From NCBI RefSeq assembly GCF_022647665.1, contig NZ_CP071872.1, forward strand, positions 4,836,001 through 4,900,000: a stretch of 64,000 nt of DNA. Direction: 5' to 3'. The DNA comes from Streptomyces formicae. GTDB lineage: Bacteria; Actinomycetota; Actinomycetes; Streptomycetales; Streptomycetaceae. Positions 26,246 through 36,254 of the stretch are shown one piece after another (position 1 is the stretch's first letter; each line of letters begins with the position of its first letter). Under the pieces are notes generated by a model. That model did not search any database. It saw nothing but the letters and a program-made list of their open reading frames with translations, and had not been told where the DNA came from. Position numbers and translations under genes: made by a program.

Positions 26246-26988
26246 GTGAACACGGCTGTCGCGGTACCGGTTGCCCTGCTCTCCGCGCTCGCCTTCGGAG
26301 TCGCGTCAGTGCTCCAGCAGCAGGCGGCGAGCGAGGCGCCCGCCTGGCAGGCCCTGCGGCTGCGACTGTTGCTCGACCTGGCACGCCGGTCGCGCTACCC
26401 CTGCTCGCCTGGCGCCGCAGCGTCCCCCTGACACGCCCGGAGGTGGCGGGAATCGCCTGCACAGCGGGGGGGGCGTGGCCGCGTTCCTGACGGTCCTGCC
26501 ACCGTCCCCCGCGGGGTCGGAGGTGCTGGCGTGGTACGAGTGACTGCCGGTGCTCGCGGGCCGTCGGCGGCGCAGTGGCGGTCATGGCTCCGCTCGGGCG
26601 CAGAAGCCGGGCGACGACGCGGACGGCCCTGTACGCGACCTGTGCGGCTCTGCTGTTCGCCTTGCTCGACAGCCTCACCAAGAGCGCGGCGGGCCGGTTC
26701 CGAGCCGACGGCTCCGGCGCCCTGGCGCACTGGGAGCCGTACGCACTGCTCGCCGTGGGCGTGACGGCCCTGGTCTTCTCGCAGAGCGCCTACCAGGCCG
26801 GGTCTCTGGCCATCAGCCTGCCGGTCATCGACACCCTCGAGCCGATCGGCGCCGTGCTGATCGGCATCGCCGTCTTCGGCGAGCAACTCGCCTCCTCCAC
26901 CTGGGCCCTGGCCGTGCAGGCGCTGGGGGCGGCCACGGCCGTGTTCGGCATCGTGCTCCTGGACCGGTCACCCCTGGCACGGACCTGA
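26246..26988 (+). pseudogene. EamA/DMT-family transporter, deleted and frameshifted
   Basis: Three pieces remain. Starting at GTG 26246, ALLSALAFGVASVLQQQAAS (first helix) runs to LLLDLARR. Then another frame, LPLLAWRRSVPLTRPEVAGI, begins directly, so about 40 residues with two helices are missing. At the G8 run 26466-26473 the frame shifts again (VAAFLTVLPPSP), a TGA follows, and from 26575 a third frame gives VMAPLGRRSRATTRTALYAT and LPVIDTLEPIGAVLIGIAVF with AVFGIVLLDRSPL at the end. Intact relatives are ~290-residue ten-helix permeases. The C-terminal half alone is unlikely to be functional. Confidence 0.7.
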
Positions 26989-27078
26989 GGCGCGGGGGCC
27001 AGGCTCACGGCCGGCGACGCCGTCCCCGCACGCCGGTGCCGGGATGCGGCCCCCGGCGTCTGCCGCCACGATGAGGGC

Positions 27079-28817
27079 ATGGTTTCCGTGGGTCCTGCGG
27101 ACCGTTTCGACGCGTTTCGGGCCCTTGCCGACAGGCGCGGGCGGCCCGGAGACCGGCTGATCGAGTCGCTGGCCGAGGCCAGGGCGGCAACGGTGGACAG
27201 CCCCGAGGTCTGGGCTCCGGCTGTCGCAGCCGGTAGCGGAATGCCCGCTGCCGCCGGGCTGGGACCGGCACGCTACTACGCGGACCTCGCCGCCCCGCAC
27301 GGCCGCCGTCACGTACGGATCTGCACGGCAACGGCTTGCTTCGCCGCACAGGCCGGACGGCATGTCGCCGCTGTGGAGCGCGAGCTGGGCACCATTGCGG
27401 GCACGGCCTCACCGGACGGCGAGGTGTCGGTGCAGGCCGTGCGCTGTCTGGGGTACTGCTACGCGGGTCCCGCGGCGCTCGACGGTGACACGCCCTGCGC
27501 CGGCCCGGCGCTGGCCCGCCAGCTCGCGGGGCGCGAGCCCGCGTGGGCACCGGAGATCCCGGCGGCCGACGACACCGGCGACCCCGTTCTGCTGGGTGGG
27601 GTGGTGGCCGGTGAGCCCGCGTGGCAGGTATGGCCGCGCACGGTGGCGGCAGGCACTCCGGACAAGGTCCGCCTGGAGGTGGCGGCATCAGGGTTGCGGG
27701 GGCGTGGTGGGGCGGGTTTCCGGGTTGCGGCGAAGCGGGAGGCGGCCGGCGGGGCACCCGGAACTGTGGTGGTGGTCAACGGGGACGAGGGAGATCCCGG
27801 CTCCTACGCCGACCGGCTGCTGATGGAGGCGGATCCGGAACGGGTGCTGGAGGGCCTGGCGCTGGCCTGCTTCGCGTGCGGGGCCGGCCGGGGTGTGGTG
27901 CTGGTGCGCTCGGAGTATCCGCGCGCGCTGGCGCGGATGGGAGGCGGTCGGGCAGGCGTACACGGACGGGCACTTCGGCGTGTCCGTGCACGGCTCGGAC
28001 ACGGCCCTGGACGTCCAGGTGGTGGAGGGAGCCGGTTCGTACGTCGCGGGCGAGGAAACGGCCCTGATCGCGAGCCTGGAGGGAGGCCGGGGCTGTGCGC
28101 GGCCGCGCCCGCCTTACCCGACCCGGCGCGGGCTCTGGGGTGCGCCGACGGTGGTGAACAATGTCGAGACTTTGGCGGCCGTCCCGTGGATCGTCTCCCG
28201 GGGCGGTGAGGCGTACGCCCGGCGCGGGACTCCCGACGAAACCGGAACGAAGCTGGTCTGCCTGTCGGAGCGGTTCGCCCTGCCGGGGGCGTACGAGGCC
28301 GAGCTCGGCACCCCGGTGGGGCGGATCGTCACCGAGCTGGGCGGCGGTCTGAAGGACGGCGCCGAGTTGGCCGTGGTCCAGGTCGGCGGACCGCTGGGGG
28401 GGCTTCCTCTCCCCCGACGCACTGGATGTACCGCTGACCGGTGCCGACCTCGATGCTCAGGGTGCCGCCCTCGGCCACGCCGGTCTGGTCGCCATCGACC
28501 GGAGCGTGGCCCCGGAGGATGTGCTGCGCCATGTATGGGAGTTCGCCGAGGCGGAGAGCTGCGGCGCGTGCTCCCCCTGCCGCGTGGGCTCGCGCCGGGG
28601 CCTGGAGCTGGCTGCCGCGGGCGTCCCGCCGGGAGAGGAGTGGCGACGACTGTCGCATGTTCTGGCCGAGGCGAGCCTGTGTGCCTTCGGACGTCGGATC
28701 CCCTCTCCCGTCCCGTGCCCTCGCCGACGACAGTCCCAGCGAACTGGCGCATGTGTGCCGTTCGATGGGGATCGGCCGAGGGGCGGCACAGGGCGCCGGA
28801 GGCCGGGGCGGGGATGA
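27079..28817 (+). pseudogene. NuoE-NuoF-like fusion (NADH-binding diaphorase of a formate dehydrogenase), frameshifted
   Basis: Residues ~75-160 are a NuoE-type thioredoxin fold with four [2Fe-2S] cysteines (CTATACFAAQ and CLGYCYAG). Then NuoF follows: GLRGRGGAGFRVAAKREA (NADH site), VVNGDEGDPGSYADRLLMEA (FMN site), then another frame with GSYVAGEETALIASLEG and GAPTVVNNVETLA, then a third frame with ESCGACSPCRVGSRRG (the [4Fe-4S] motif SxxCGxCxxCR). Shifts lie near 27945, at the G7 run 28396-28402 (6 expected) and near 28700. The pair with the next gene recalls FdsB/FdsA-type soluble NAD+-dependent formate dehydrogenases. Start ATG 27079. As written it cannot give a full protein. Confidence 0.72.
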
Positions 28818-30964
28818 CTCCCATCCGTATGTTCACCTCGACCGTGACCTGTGCATCGCGTGCGGCCGGTGTGTTCGCATGTGTGCCGAGGTACAGGGCA
28901 CCTTCGCCCTCACGCTGGTCGGCAGGGGCGCCGACACGATGGTCGCCCCCGGCAGCGGCGGGCTACTGCGGCGTCGGCTGTGCCCTCGACGTGGTCGCAG
29001 AGGAAGGCGAGGTCACGGCGGTACTGCCCGCCCGGGACGGCCCGGTCAACCAGGGGCACGCATGCGTCAAGGGGCGTTTCGCCCACGGATACCTCACCTC
29101 CCCCGAACGACTCACGCAGCCCCTGGTGCGACGCGACGGACGCCTGGAGCCGGTCGGCTGGGAGGACGCACTCGGCCAGGTCGCACGGGGACTGCGCGCG
29201 GCCGTCGCCGCCGGCGGCGCGGACGCCGTTGCGGCGATCTCCTCGGCCCGCGCCACCAACGAGGAGAACTACCTCGTCCAGAAGTTCATGCGGGTGGTCA
29301 TCGGTACGAACAACGTCGACAACTGCTCCCGGCTCTGCCACTCCCCGTCCGCCGCCGGCCTGACCGCCGCCTTCGGACTTTCCGGCGGGACCGACAGCTT
29401 CGACGACGTCGAGCGGGCCGACTGCCTGCTGGTGGTCGGGGCCAACCCCGTCGAAGCCCACCCGGTGGCCGGAGCGCGCCTCCTCCGCCGCGTACTGCAC
29501 GGAGCCAAGCTGGTCGTCGCCGACCCCCGGGCCGTCAGCCTGGCCCTGCACGCCGATGTGCATCTGCGGCCCCGCCCCGGCACCAACGTCGCGCTCTTCC
29601 ACGGGCTCGCCCACATCCTGCTCACCGAGGGACTGGCCGACGAGGAGTTCCTGCGCGAGCGGTCTGCCGGAACTCACCGAGCTGCTGGATGACTACCCGC
29701 CCCATCGGGTCGCGGACATCACCGGAGTGCCCGCCGCGGAGCTGATCGCCGCCACACGGCTGTACGGCCGCGCCCGTCGGCCCGCGATCGTCTACGGCCT
29801 GGGCGTCACCGAGCACCTCCACGGCACGGACGGGGTGCGGTCGCTGGCCAACCTGGCGATCCTCCGGGGAGCCGTGGGCACCGGCCGCGGATACGGAGTC
29901 AATCCTCTGCGCGGCCAGAACAACGTCCAAGGCGCCTCCGACATGGGCGCGCTGCCCGACCTCCTGCCCGGCTACGGCAAGGTGACGGACCCGGCCGTAC
30001 GAGCCCGGGCCGAGGCGGTGTGGGGGGGGTCCCGGTTCCGGGCCGCCCCGGCCTGCGGATCCCTGACATGCTCGCCGCCGCACGGGCCGGGGACCTGCGG
30101 GCGCTGTGGGTCATCGGCGAGGACGTCTGCGCCACCGACCCCGACGCGAACCGGGTGGCCGAAGCCCTGGACGCGTGCCCGCTCGTCGTCTGCAACGAGC
30201 TGTTCCTCTCCGAGACCGCGCGCCACGCCGACGTCGTGCTGCCGGTCGCCTCCTGGCTCGAGAAGGACGGCACCTTCGTCAACTTCGACCGCCGCTTCCA
30301 GCGTGTCAGGCCCGCCGTCCCTCCGCCGGGGGACGCCCGCAGCGACTTCGATGTCGTCCACGCCGTCGCCTGCGCCATGGGAGTCGCCTCGGCTGCCCGA
30401 CCCCGGCCGACGCATTGGCCGAGTGCGGAAGGGTCGCGCCGGTCTTCGCCGGTCTCTCACGACCGGCTGGACCGCGAGGGGGCCGTCCCGTGGCCTTGCC
30501 CGGATCCCGACCGCCCGGGGGAAGCCACGCTGCATGCGGAGGGGTTCGCCACGCCGGACGGGCGGGCCCACCTCGCCGCGGCCCCCTACCTCCCACCCGG
30601 TGAACAGCCCGACGCCACCTATCCGCTGATCCTCGTCACCGGACGGCGCTGGGCCCACTACAACTCCGGCAGCATGACCCGCCGCGGGGGCAATCTCGCA
30701 CTCGGTCCGGTCGACTTCCTCGACCTCCACCCCGACGACGCCGTCCGGTACGACGTGCGGGACGGCGTGCGGGTCGTCGTGGAGAGCAGGCACGGGCGGG
30801 CCCGGCTCATCGCCCGAATCAGCGAACAGACAGCCCCCGGCCAGGTCTTCTGCTCCTTCCACTTCCCCGCAAGCGGCGTGAACCGACTCACCTCCGCCCA
30901 TGCGGACACCGTCACGTCCTGCCCCGAGTACAAGGTCACAGCCGTCCGTGTGGCCGTGCCGTGA
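28814..30964 (+). pseudogene. Formate dehydrogenase alpha subunit (molybdopterin, FdhA-like), frameshifted and partly deleted
   Basis: The pieces in order: PYVHLDRDLCIACGRCVRMC ([4Fe-4S] ferredoxin motif), then in another frame GYCGVGCALDVVAEEGEVTA (Fe-S/MGD domain) and GHACVKGRFAHGYLTSPERL, RLCHSPSAAGLTAAF, ANPVEAHPVAGARLL; a third frame gives AIVYGLGVTEHLHGTDGVRS and NPLRGQNNVQGASDMG; a fourth gives VLPVASWLEKDGTFVNFDRR and VTGRRWAHYNSGSMTRR to TGA 30964. The N-terminal [2Fe-2S] part and the second cluster motif of the ferredoxin domain are missing between about 28950 and the GYCG piece. The shift near 30022-30029 falls on G8, where 6 are expected. The Cys/Sec site would be GNRLCHS-like Cys in NCSRLCHS. 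Confidence 0.72.
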
Positions 30965-30986
30965 CCGCGTCCCGCCAAGATGGCCC

Positions 30987-33827
30987 ATGGGTACCGGAAC
31001 CTCCGTACTGACACCAGGTGACAGAGGACGGGAACCGGCAGCACTCGGCGGCGGGCGCGGCCCGGCGGTGCAGACCTTGCACACCGGGGACGTCTTCGCC
31101 GCCCTGGATACTTCGCCGCGGGGACTGACGGCGGTGGAGGCAGCGGCGCGGCGGCTCCGGTGCGGGCCCAACGAACTCCCCCGGGCCGGGCGGAGGGGGC
31201 TGTGGCGAGACCTCGTCGGCCAGTTCACCGACCTCTTCGCCGTCGTCCTGCTCGTCGCGTCCGCGGTCACGTTTCTGGCTTACGGGCTTCAGGAGCCGCG
31301 TGACGTGGGAACCCTGCAGCTGGCCGTGGCCATTCTGGGAGTGGTGGTGCTCAACGCGGCCATCGGGTTCGCGCAGGAGTACTCGGCCGAACGTACTGCG
31401 GAGTCCCTGCAGGCGATGGTGCCGCACACCTGCCGGGTGCTCCGCGACGGGGAGCGGCAGGAGCTGCCCGCGCCCGACCTGGTGCCCGGGGACGTCGTCG
31501 TCCTGGAAGCCGGGGACGCTGTGCCGGCGGACTGCCGACTGGTCGACGCGCACGAGGTCTCGGTGAACAACGCGGCCCTGACGGGGGAGAGCGACGCCGT
31601 CGGTCGCACCGGCGAACCGGTGGCGAGCAGCCCGGTACTCGAAGCCCGCAACTGCGTCTTCATGGGCACTGATGTGGTGGCGGGCTCCGCGAAGGCCGTG
31701 GTGTTCGCCACCGGTGCGACGACGGAGTTCGGGCGAATCTTCCGGCTCGCCGCAGCAGCACCGCGGCAGAAGACCCCGTTGCAGCGCCAGGTCGCCTCGA
31801 TGGCCCGCCGGGTGGCGGGTGCGGCGCTGGCGATCGGAGCGGTCCTGTTCGCGGTACGCCTGCCCACCGGGCAGGCGCTCGTGGAGACCTTCGTGTTCGC
31901 CCTCGGGGTGATGGTCGCGCTCGTACCCGAAGGGCTGCCCGTGACTCTGTCGGTGTCGCTGGCGATCGGCGTACGCCGCATGGCGCGCCGGCACGCCCTG
32001 GTCAAGCAGCTGCTGGCGGTGGAGGCGCTCGGGTCCACGACCGTCGTGTGCACGGACAAGACCGGGACACTCACCCAGGCCGAGATGACCGTCGTCCAGG
32101 TGTGGGCCGGCGCGTGCCCCATGCCGTGTCCGGCGTGGGGTACGCGCCGGTCGGCGAGGTGGCCGAGCCCAGGCGGGTGCGCGAGCTGCTCCGCGCGGCC
32201 GGGCTGTGCTCCAACGCCCGGCTCGTCCCTCCCCCGGCCGACGCTGGGGGGCGCCCCCAGCCGGACCGCACGGGCTGGCGGGTGCTCGGCGACACCACCG
32301 AAGTGGCGCTGCTCGTCGCCGCGGCGAAGGCCGGTGTGGATCTGTCCGACGAGGAAGCGGCCGCGCACCGTGTGGCGGAGTACCCCTTCGACTCGGACCG
32401 CAAGCTGATGAGCACCGTGCACAAGACCTCGGACGGGTACCGCGCCTACGTCAAAGGCGCGCCCCAGGAGCTCCTCGCCCGCTGTACCGCCATCGACTGG
32501 AGAGGTGAGCGGCAGCCGCTGACCGACGAGCTTCGCGCCGCGGTGACCGCAGCCAGTGATCAACTTGCCTCGCAAGGACTACGCGTACTGGCGGCGGCCT
32601 CGCGGCCGCTGGACGACTCCCGCCCCGCCCGGCACGAGGTCGAACGGGAGCTCACACTGCTGGGCCTGGTCGGCATGCTCGACCCACCGCGGCCGGAGGT
32701 CAGCGACGCCGTCGACGCCTGCCGACGGGCCGGTATCCGCATCGTGAGGTCACCGGAGACCATCCGTTGACCGCGGAGGCGGCGCCCGCCGCGTCGGGAT
32801 CGTGCGGCAGCCCGCGCCCACTGTCGTGACCGGCACCCGGCTGGACGAGCTGGACGACACCGGCCTCGACGCCCTGCTCACCGACTCGGGCGAACTGCTG
32901 CTGTGCCGGGTCAGCCCCGAACACAAGATGCGGGTGGTCACCGCCTTTCAGCGGCGCGGCGAGGTCGTGGCGGTCACCGGCGACGGCGCGAACGACTCCC
33001 CGGCCCTCAAGCACGCGGACATCGGCGTCGCGATGGGTGCCTCCGGCACGGACGTCGCTCGGGAAGCTGCGGTCATGGTGCTGCTGGACGACTCCTTTGC
33101 CTCCATCGCGGCGGCGGTCCGGCTCGGCCGGTCCGTGTACCAGAACATCCGCAAGTTCCTCGTCTACCTCTTCAGCCACAACATCGCCGAACTCGTCCCG
33201 ATCCTGGCCGCGACCTTCGCCGGTTTCCCGCTCGTCCCGATCAGCGCCGTGCAGATCCTCGCCATCGACCTCGGCTCCGATGTGCTACCCGCTCTGGCGC
33301 TCGGCGCCGAGCCTCCGGAACCCGATGTCATGGACCGCCCGCCGCGCTCCCGGCGCGAGCGGCTCTTCTCCACCGCCGTGATGAGGCGTGTCCTGTTCCT
33401 GGGCGGTATCCAGGCCCTCGGCGTGACCGCCGTGTTCTTCTGGCACGTCAATGCCTCCGGGATCCCGCATGCGGACTTCACCGAGGACGACACCGTCTAC
33501 CGGGAAGCGATCACCATGGTCCAGGCAAGGATCGTGGTCAGCCAGTTCTTCAAAGCGCTCGCCGTACGCACCGACCGGCAGAGCGTGTTCCGCATCGGGC
33601 TGCTGTCCAACCCGTGGCTGATCGCCGCAGGCGGTTTCGGCATCGCCCTGATGGCGGCCATCAGCTACCTGCCCCCACTGCAAGCGCTCTTCAACACCGC
33701 GCCGCTGGACGCCGCTGACTGGGCGGTCCTCGCCGGATTCGGGGCAGTGCTGCTGGCCGCCGAGGAAGCCCGCAAGTGGTGGCTGCGCCACCACCGGCCG
33801 AGGAGCTCGAAGGGAGGAGCCGGATGA
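30987..33827 (+). pseudogene. P-type cation-transporting ATPase (CtpF-like), frameshifted
   Basis: Directly after the dehydrogenase gene (22 bp). It contains an N-terminal cation-ATPase domain, membrane helices DLFAVVLLVASAVTFLAYGL and LGVVVLNAAIGFAQEYSAER, the actuator motif ALTGESDAVG, the ion-site helix MVALVPEGLPVTLSVSLAIG, and the phosphorylation site CTDKTGTLTQAEM. A shift near 32105 leads to the nucleotide domain (FDSDRKLMSTVH, YVKGAPQELLARC), a second one near 32745 interrupts GIRIV/TGDHPLT, and the rest (VAVTGDGANDSPALKHADIG, five C-terminal helices) ends at 33827. Closest in type to the M. tuberculosis CtpF / PMR1-like Ca2+ pumps. Every catalytic motif is present if the two shifts are corrected. 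Confidence 0.76.
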
Positions 33828-34500
33828 GAGTGATCATCGCGGGCTGCGGGCGGGTGGGGTCCGCGCTCGCCGTCCAGCTCGTCGCCGAGGCCCATGACGT
33901 ACGGCTCATCGATCGCCTGCCCAGGACCCGCAGGCATCTGCCCGACGCTTTTCCCGGTCAGTTCCACCAGGGCAACGCGTACAGCCGCGCCGTACTGGAG
34001 GCGGCGGGCATCGAGGACGCGGACGCGTTCGTCGCCGTCACCTCGGGCGACAACAGCAACATCGTCAGCGCGCGGACAGCCAAGGAGACCTACCGTGTCC
34101 CGATCGTCCTCGCCCGCATCTACGACCCCCGCCGCACCGACATCTACCGCGAACTCGGCATCCCCACCATCGCCAGCGTGCGCTGGACGGTCCACCAGAC
34201 GACCAGATCCACCAGATCCACCAGATGCTGCTGCACCGCCACCTCACGCCCGAACTCGCCTTCGGCAACGGCGAAACCCTGCTGATCCGGTCCGAGCTGC
34301 CCGCCTACCTCACGGGTCGGCGGCTGACCGAGTTCGACGTCGACGGCGAGATCCGCGTCGTGGAGGTGACCCGCGCCGGGCGCTCCCTCGTACCCGCCCA
34401 CAGCACCCCGGCCGAACCCGGCGACCTGGTCACCTTCGCCGTCGCGGCCACCGCCCTCGGCCGCTTGAGCGGCTTCCTGGGCAAGGAACTCGGGACATGA
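33824..34500 (+). pseudogene. TrkA-N/TrkA-C potassium-channel regulator, first copy, frameshifted
   Basis: ATG 33824 overlaps the ATPase stop (ATGA). RVIIAGCGRVGSALAVQLVA is the Rossmann start of a TrkA-N domain (NAD/ATP binding), followed by QGNAYSRAVLEAAGIEDADA. Around 34195-34215, in a tandem AGATCCACC repeat, the frame changes; the next frame holds IHQMLLHRHLTPELAFGNGE and VEVTRAGRSLVPAHSTPAEP (TrkA-C) to TGA 34500. Without the shift it would be about 225 residues. It would gate a Trk/Ktr-type K+ transporter, none of which is seen in the window. Confidence 0.72.
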
Positions 34501-35152
34501 AGCCCTCATCGCAGGCGCCGGGCGCCTGGGCACCCAGATCGCCCAGGTCCTCGCCGCCGCCCGCAACGACGTCACCCTCGTCGACGTCGACGAGGACCGC
34601 ATCGCCGAGCTCGAGGGCCGCCTTCCCGTACGCCTCGTCGCCGGGGACACCTGCGAGCCCGCCTTCCTCGAACACGCCGGCGCCCACACCACCGACCTCG
34701 TCATCGCCGCCACCGGCAACGACGAGGACAACCTGGTCATCAGCCTTCTCGCCAAGCGGCAGTTCGCCGTCCCCCGTGTCGCGGCACGCGTCAACGACCC
34801 GGACAATGCCTGGCTCTTCGACCAGAGCTGGGGCGTCGACACCGCAGTCCCCTCCGCCACACCCCTCATCTCCCTCATCGAGGAAGCCACCGGCGCCACC
34901 GGCACGGTGGCCCTCCTGCGCCTGAGCAAAGCGGGCGTCGACGTGATCGAGACCGCCATCACACCGCAGTCCCGTGCCGCCGGCCGCACACTCGCCGAGA
35001 TCGCCCTCCCCGCAGGCACCGTCATCGCCACGGTCGTCCGCGAGGGCCAACCCACCCTCCCCACCCCCGAGATGCGGCTCCGGCCCGGCGACGAGCTCCT
35101 CGTCGTCCCCCACGCCGCGACCGAACAGGAGATCCACGCCGCCGTCCAGTAG
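34497..35152 (+). pseudogene. TrkA-N/TrkA-C protein, second copy, one-base deletion after the start
   Basis: ATG 34497 overlaps the previous stop (ATGA). After ATGAAG a single base seems missing: the frame that carries the protein (LIAGAGRLGTQIAQVLAAAR, LVAGDTCEPAFLEHAGAHTT, DLVIAATGNDEDNLVISLLA, and TrkA-C AGTVIATVVREGQPTLPTPE) begins at 34505, one base off. It ends at 35152, giving about 218 residues if the base is restored. The 2-gene TrkA pair is the usual actinobacterial layout (CeoB/CeoC in mycobacteria). Confidence 0.75.
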
Positions 35153-35292
35153 CCGCCGCGGTCCCCCGGCAACACAGATGACCGGTGTGCGTTGAGGTTC
35201 CGCGGATCCGAAGTCGTCGGCCGATCACGGTCACCGGACTTCCCGAGTTTCGTCGAAACGCTCCGCCAACACCGCTTCGCCGCCAGGGGTGT

Positions 35293-35712
35293 TCACTTCG
35301 CCGCGCAGACCACCTCGACGAAGTGGCCCACCTGCTTCTCCGGCAGGCGACGTGCGAGGTCCGCTTCACTGATCATGCCCACCAGACGGTGGTTCTCGAT
35401 GACCGGCAGCCGCCGGATCTTGTGCTCCTCCATGGCCCGCAGGACCTGGTCCGTGTCGGCCTCGGCGTCAATGGTGACCGGCTTGCCCTGCTCGAGCATG
35501 CCGGCAGTCATGGTCTTCGGGTCCTTGCCCTTGGCGAGGCACTTCACCACGATGTCGCGGTCGGTGATGATTCCGTGCAGCCGGTCGTCCGGCCCGCAGA
35601 TCGGCAGGGCTCCGACGTCCAGCTCACTCATTCGGCGCGCCGCGTCCGCCAGCGTCTCGCTCTCCTGGATGCAGGTGGCACCGAGGTGCATGATCTCCCG
35701 TGCGGTCGTCAT
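35293..35712 (-). CDS. Hrp1-like CBS-pair protein
   Basis: 139 residues from ATG 35712, with two CBS domains and nothing else: AREIMHLGATCIQESETLAD then ALPICGPDDRLHGIITDRDI, and GKPVTIDAEADTDQVLRAME with RRLPVIENHRLVGMISEADL. Length and architecture match M. tuberculosis Hrp1 (Rv2626c), a DosR-regulated dimer. CBS pairs commonly bind adenine nucleotides; Hrp1 itself did not bind them in published work, so the ligand is open. It is intact and alone on its strand. Confidence 0.9.
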   Translation of the reverse strand: MTTAREIMHLGATCIQESETLADAARRMSELDVGALPICGPDDRLHGIITDRDIVVKCLAKGKDPKTMTAGMLEQGKPVTIDAEADTDQVLRAMEEHKIRRLPVIENHRLVGMISEADLARRLPEKQVGHFVEVVCAAK

Positions 35713-35890
35713 GGCCGTCTCCTTCGAGTCAAGGATCTACGCCGGGAGAGCCATGGGACCGGGCCCGCCCCGACCGGTACTCCTTCCGCCAGTGTGGGTT
35801 CTTCACGTCCGCCACGCATGCGGACGGAGAGGTGGCGCGACCCACCGCTGTGACCGTGGAGGGGCCGAGCAGCCGCCGAGTGGACTCGAA

Positions 35891-35905
35891 GGGCCCGAGT
35901 GGCCC
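35891..35905. promoter_or_regulatory. Possible DevR/OsdR-like box
   Basis: GGGCCCGAGTGGCCC lies 84 bp before the SHOCT gene and 179 bp from the divergent CBS-pair gene. It has the outer GGG-C-C / GG-CCC bases of the other boxes but a different centre. Confidence 0.3.
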
Positions 35906-35988
35906 GGTGAGCGAGACCGATCGGCCCTGGCGTCCACCCCGTTGCGTGCGAAGAGTGGGTGAATGAGCCCCGGGAGGTGAGTCACGTC

Positions 35989-36246
35989 ATGTACTGGAAT
36001 GGTGGCTGGGCCTGGATGACGCTGATGCCCCTGCTCTGGATCGCGTTGATCGGCCTTGTGGCGTGGGTGGTCGTGCGCCTGACGCAGCACTCGGCTGGTC
36101 GCCACGAGACCACACAGCCCCGGAAGACACCAAGGGAAACGCCTGAGGAGATCCTCGACCGCCGTTTCGCCTCCGGCGAGATCGACGCGGACACGTATTC
36201 CGAGGCACGCAAACGCCTCGCCGCCCACCGGCCGGAACCCCTGTGA
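35989..36246 (+). CDS. Small membrane protein with SHOCT domain
   Basis: 85 residues from ATG 35989. One transmembrane helix (LMPLLWIALIGLVAWVVVRL) and a C-terminal SHOCT motif (EEILDRRFASGEIDADTYSE), which is common at the C end of small actinobacterial membrane proteins and thought to mediate oligomerisation. The GGGAGG about 11 bp upstream is slightly far; GTG 35977 is an alternative start. The downstream P-type ATPase remnant converges on it. Confidence 0.8.
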   Translation: MYWNGGWAWMTLMPLLWIALIGLVAWVVVRLTQHSAGRHETTQPRKTPRETPEEILDRRFASGEIDADTYSEARKRLAAHRPEPL

Positions 36247-36254
36247 CCGGACGT

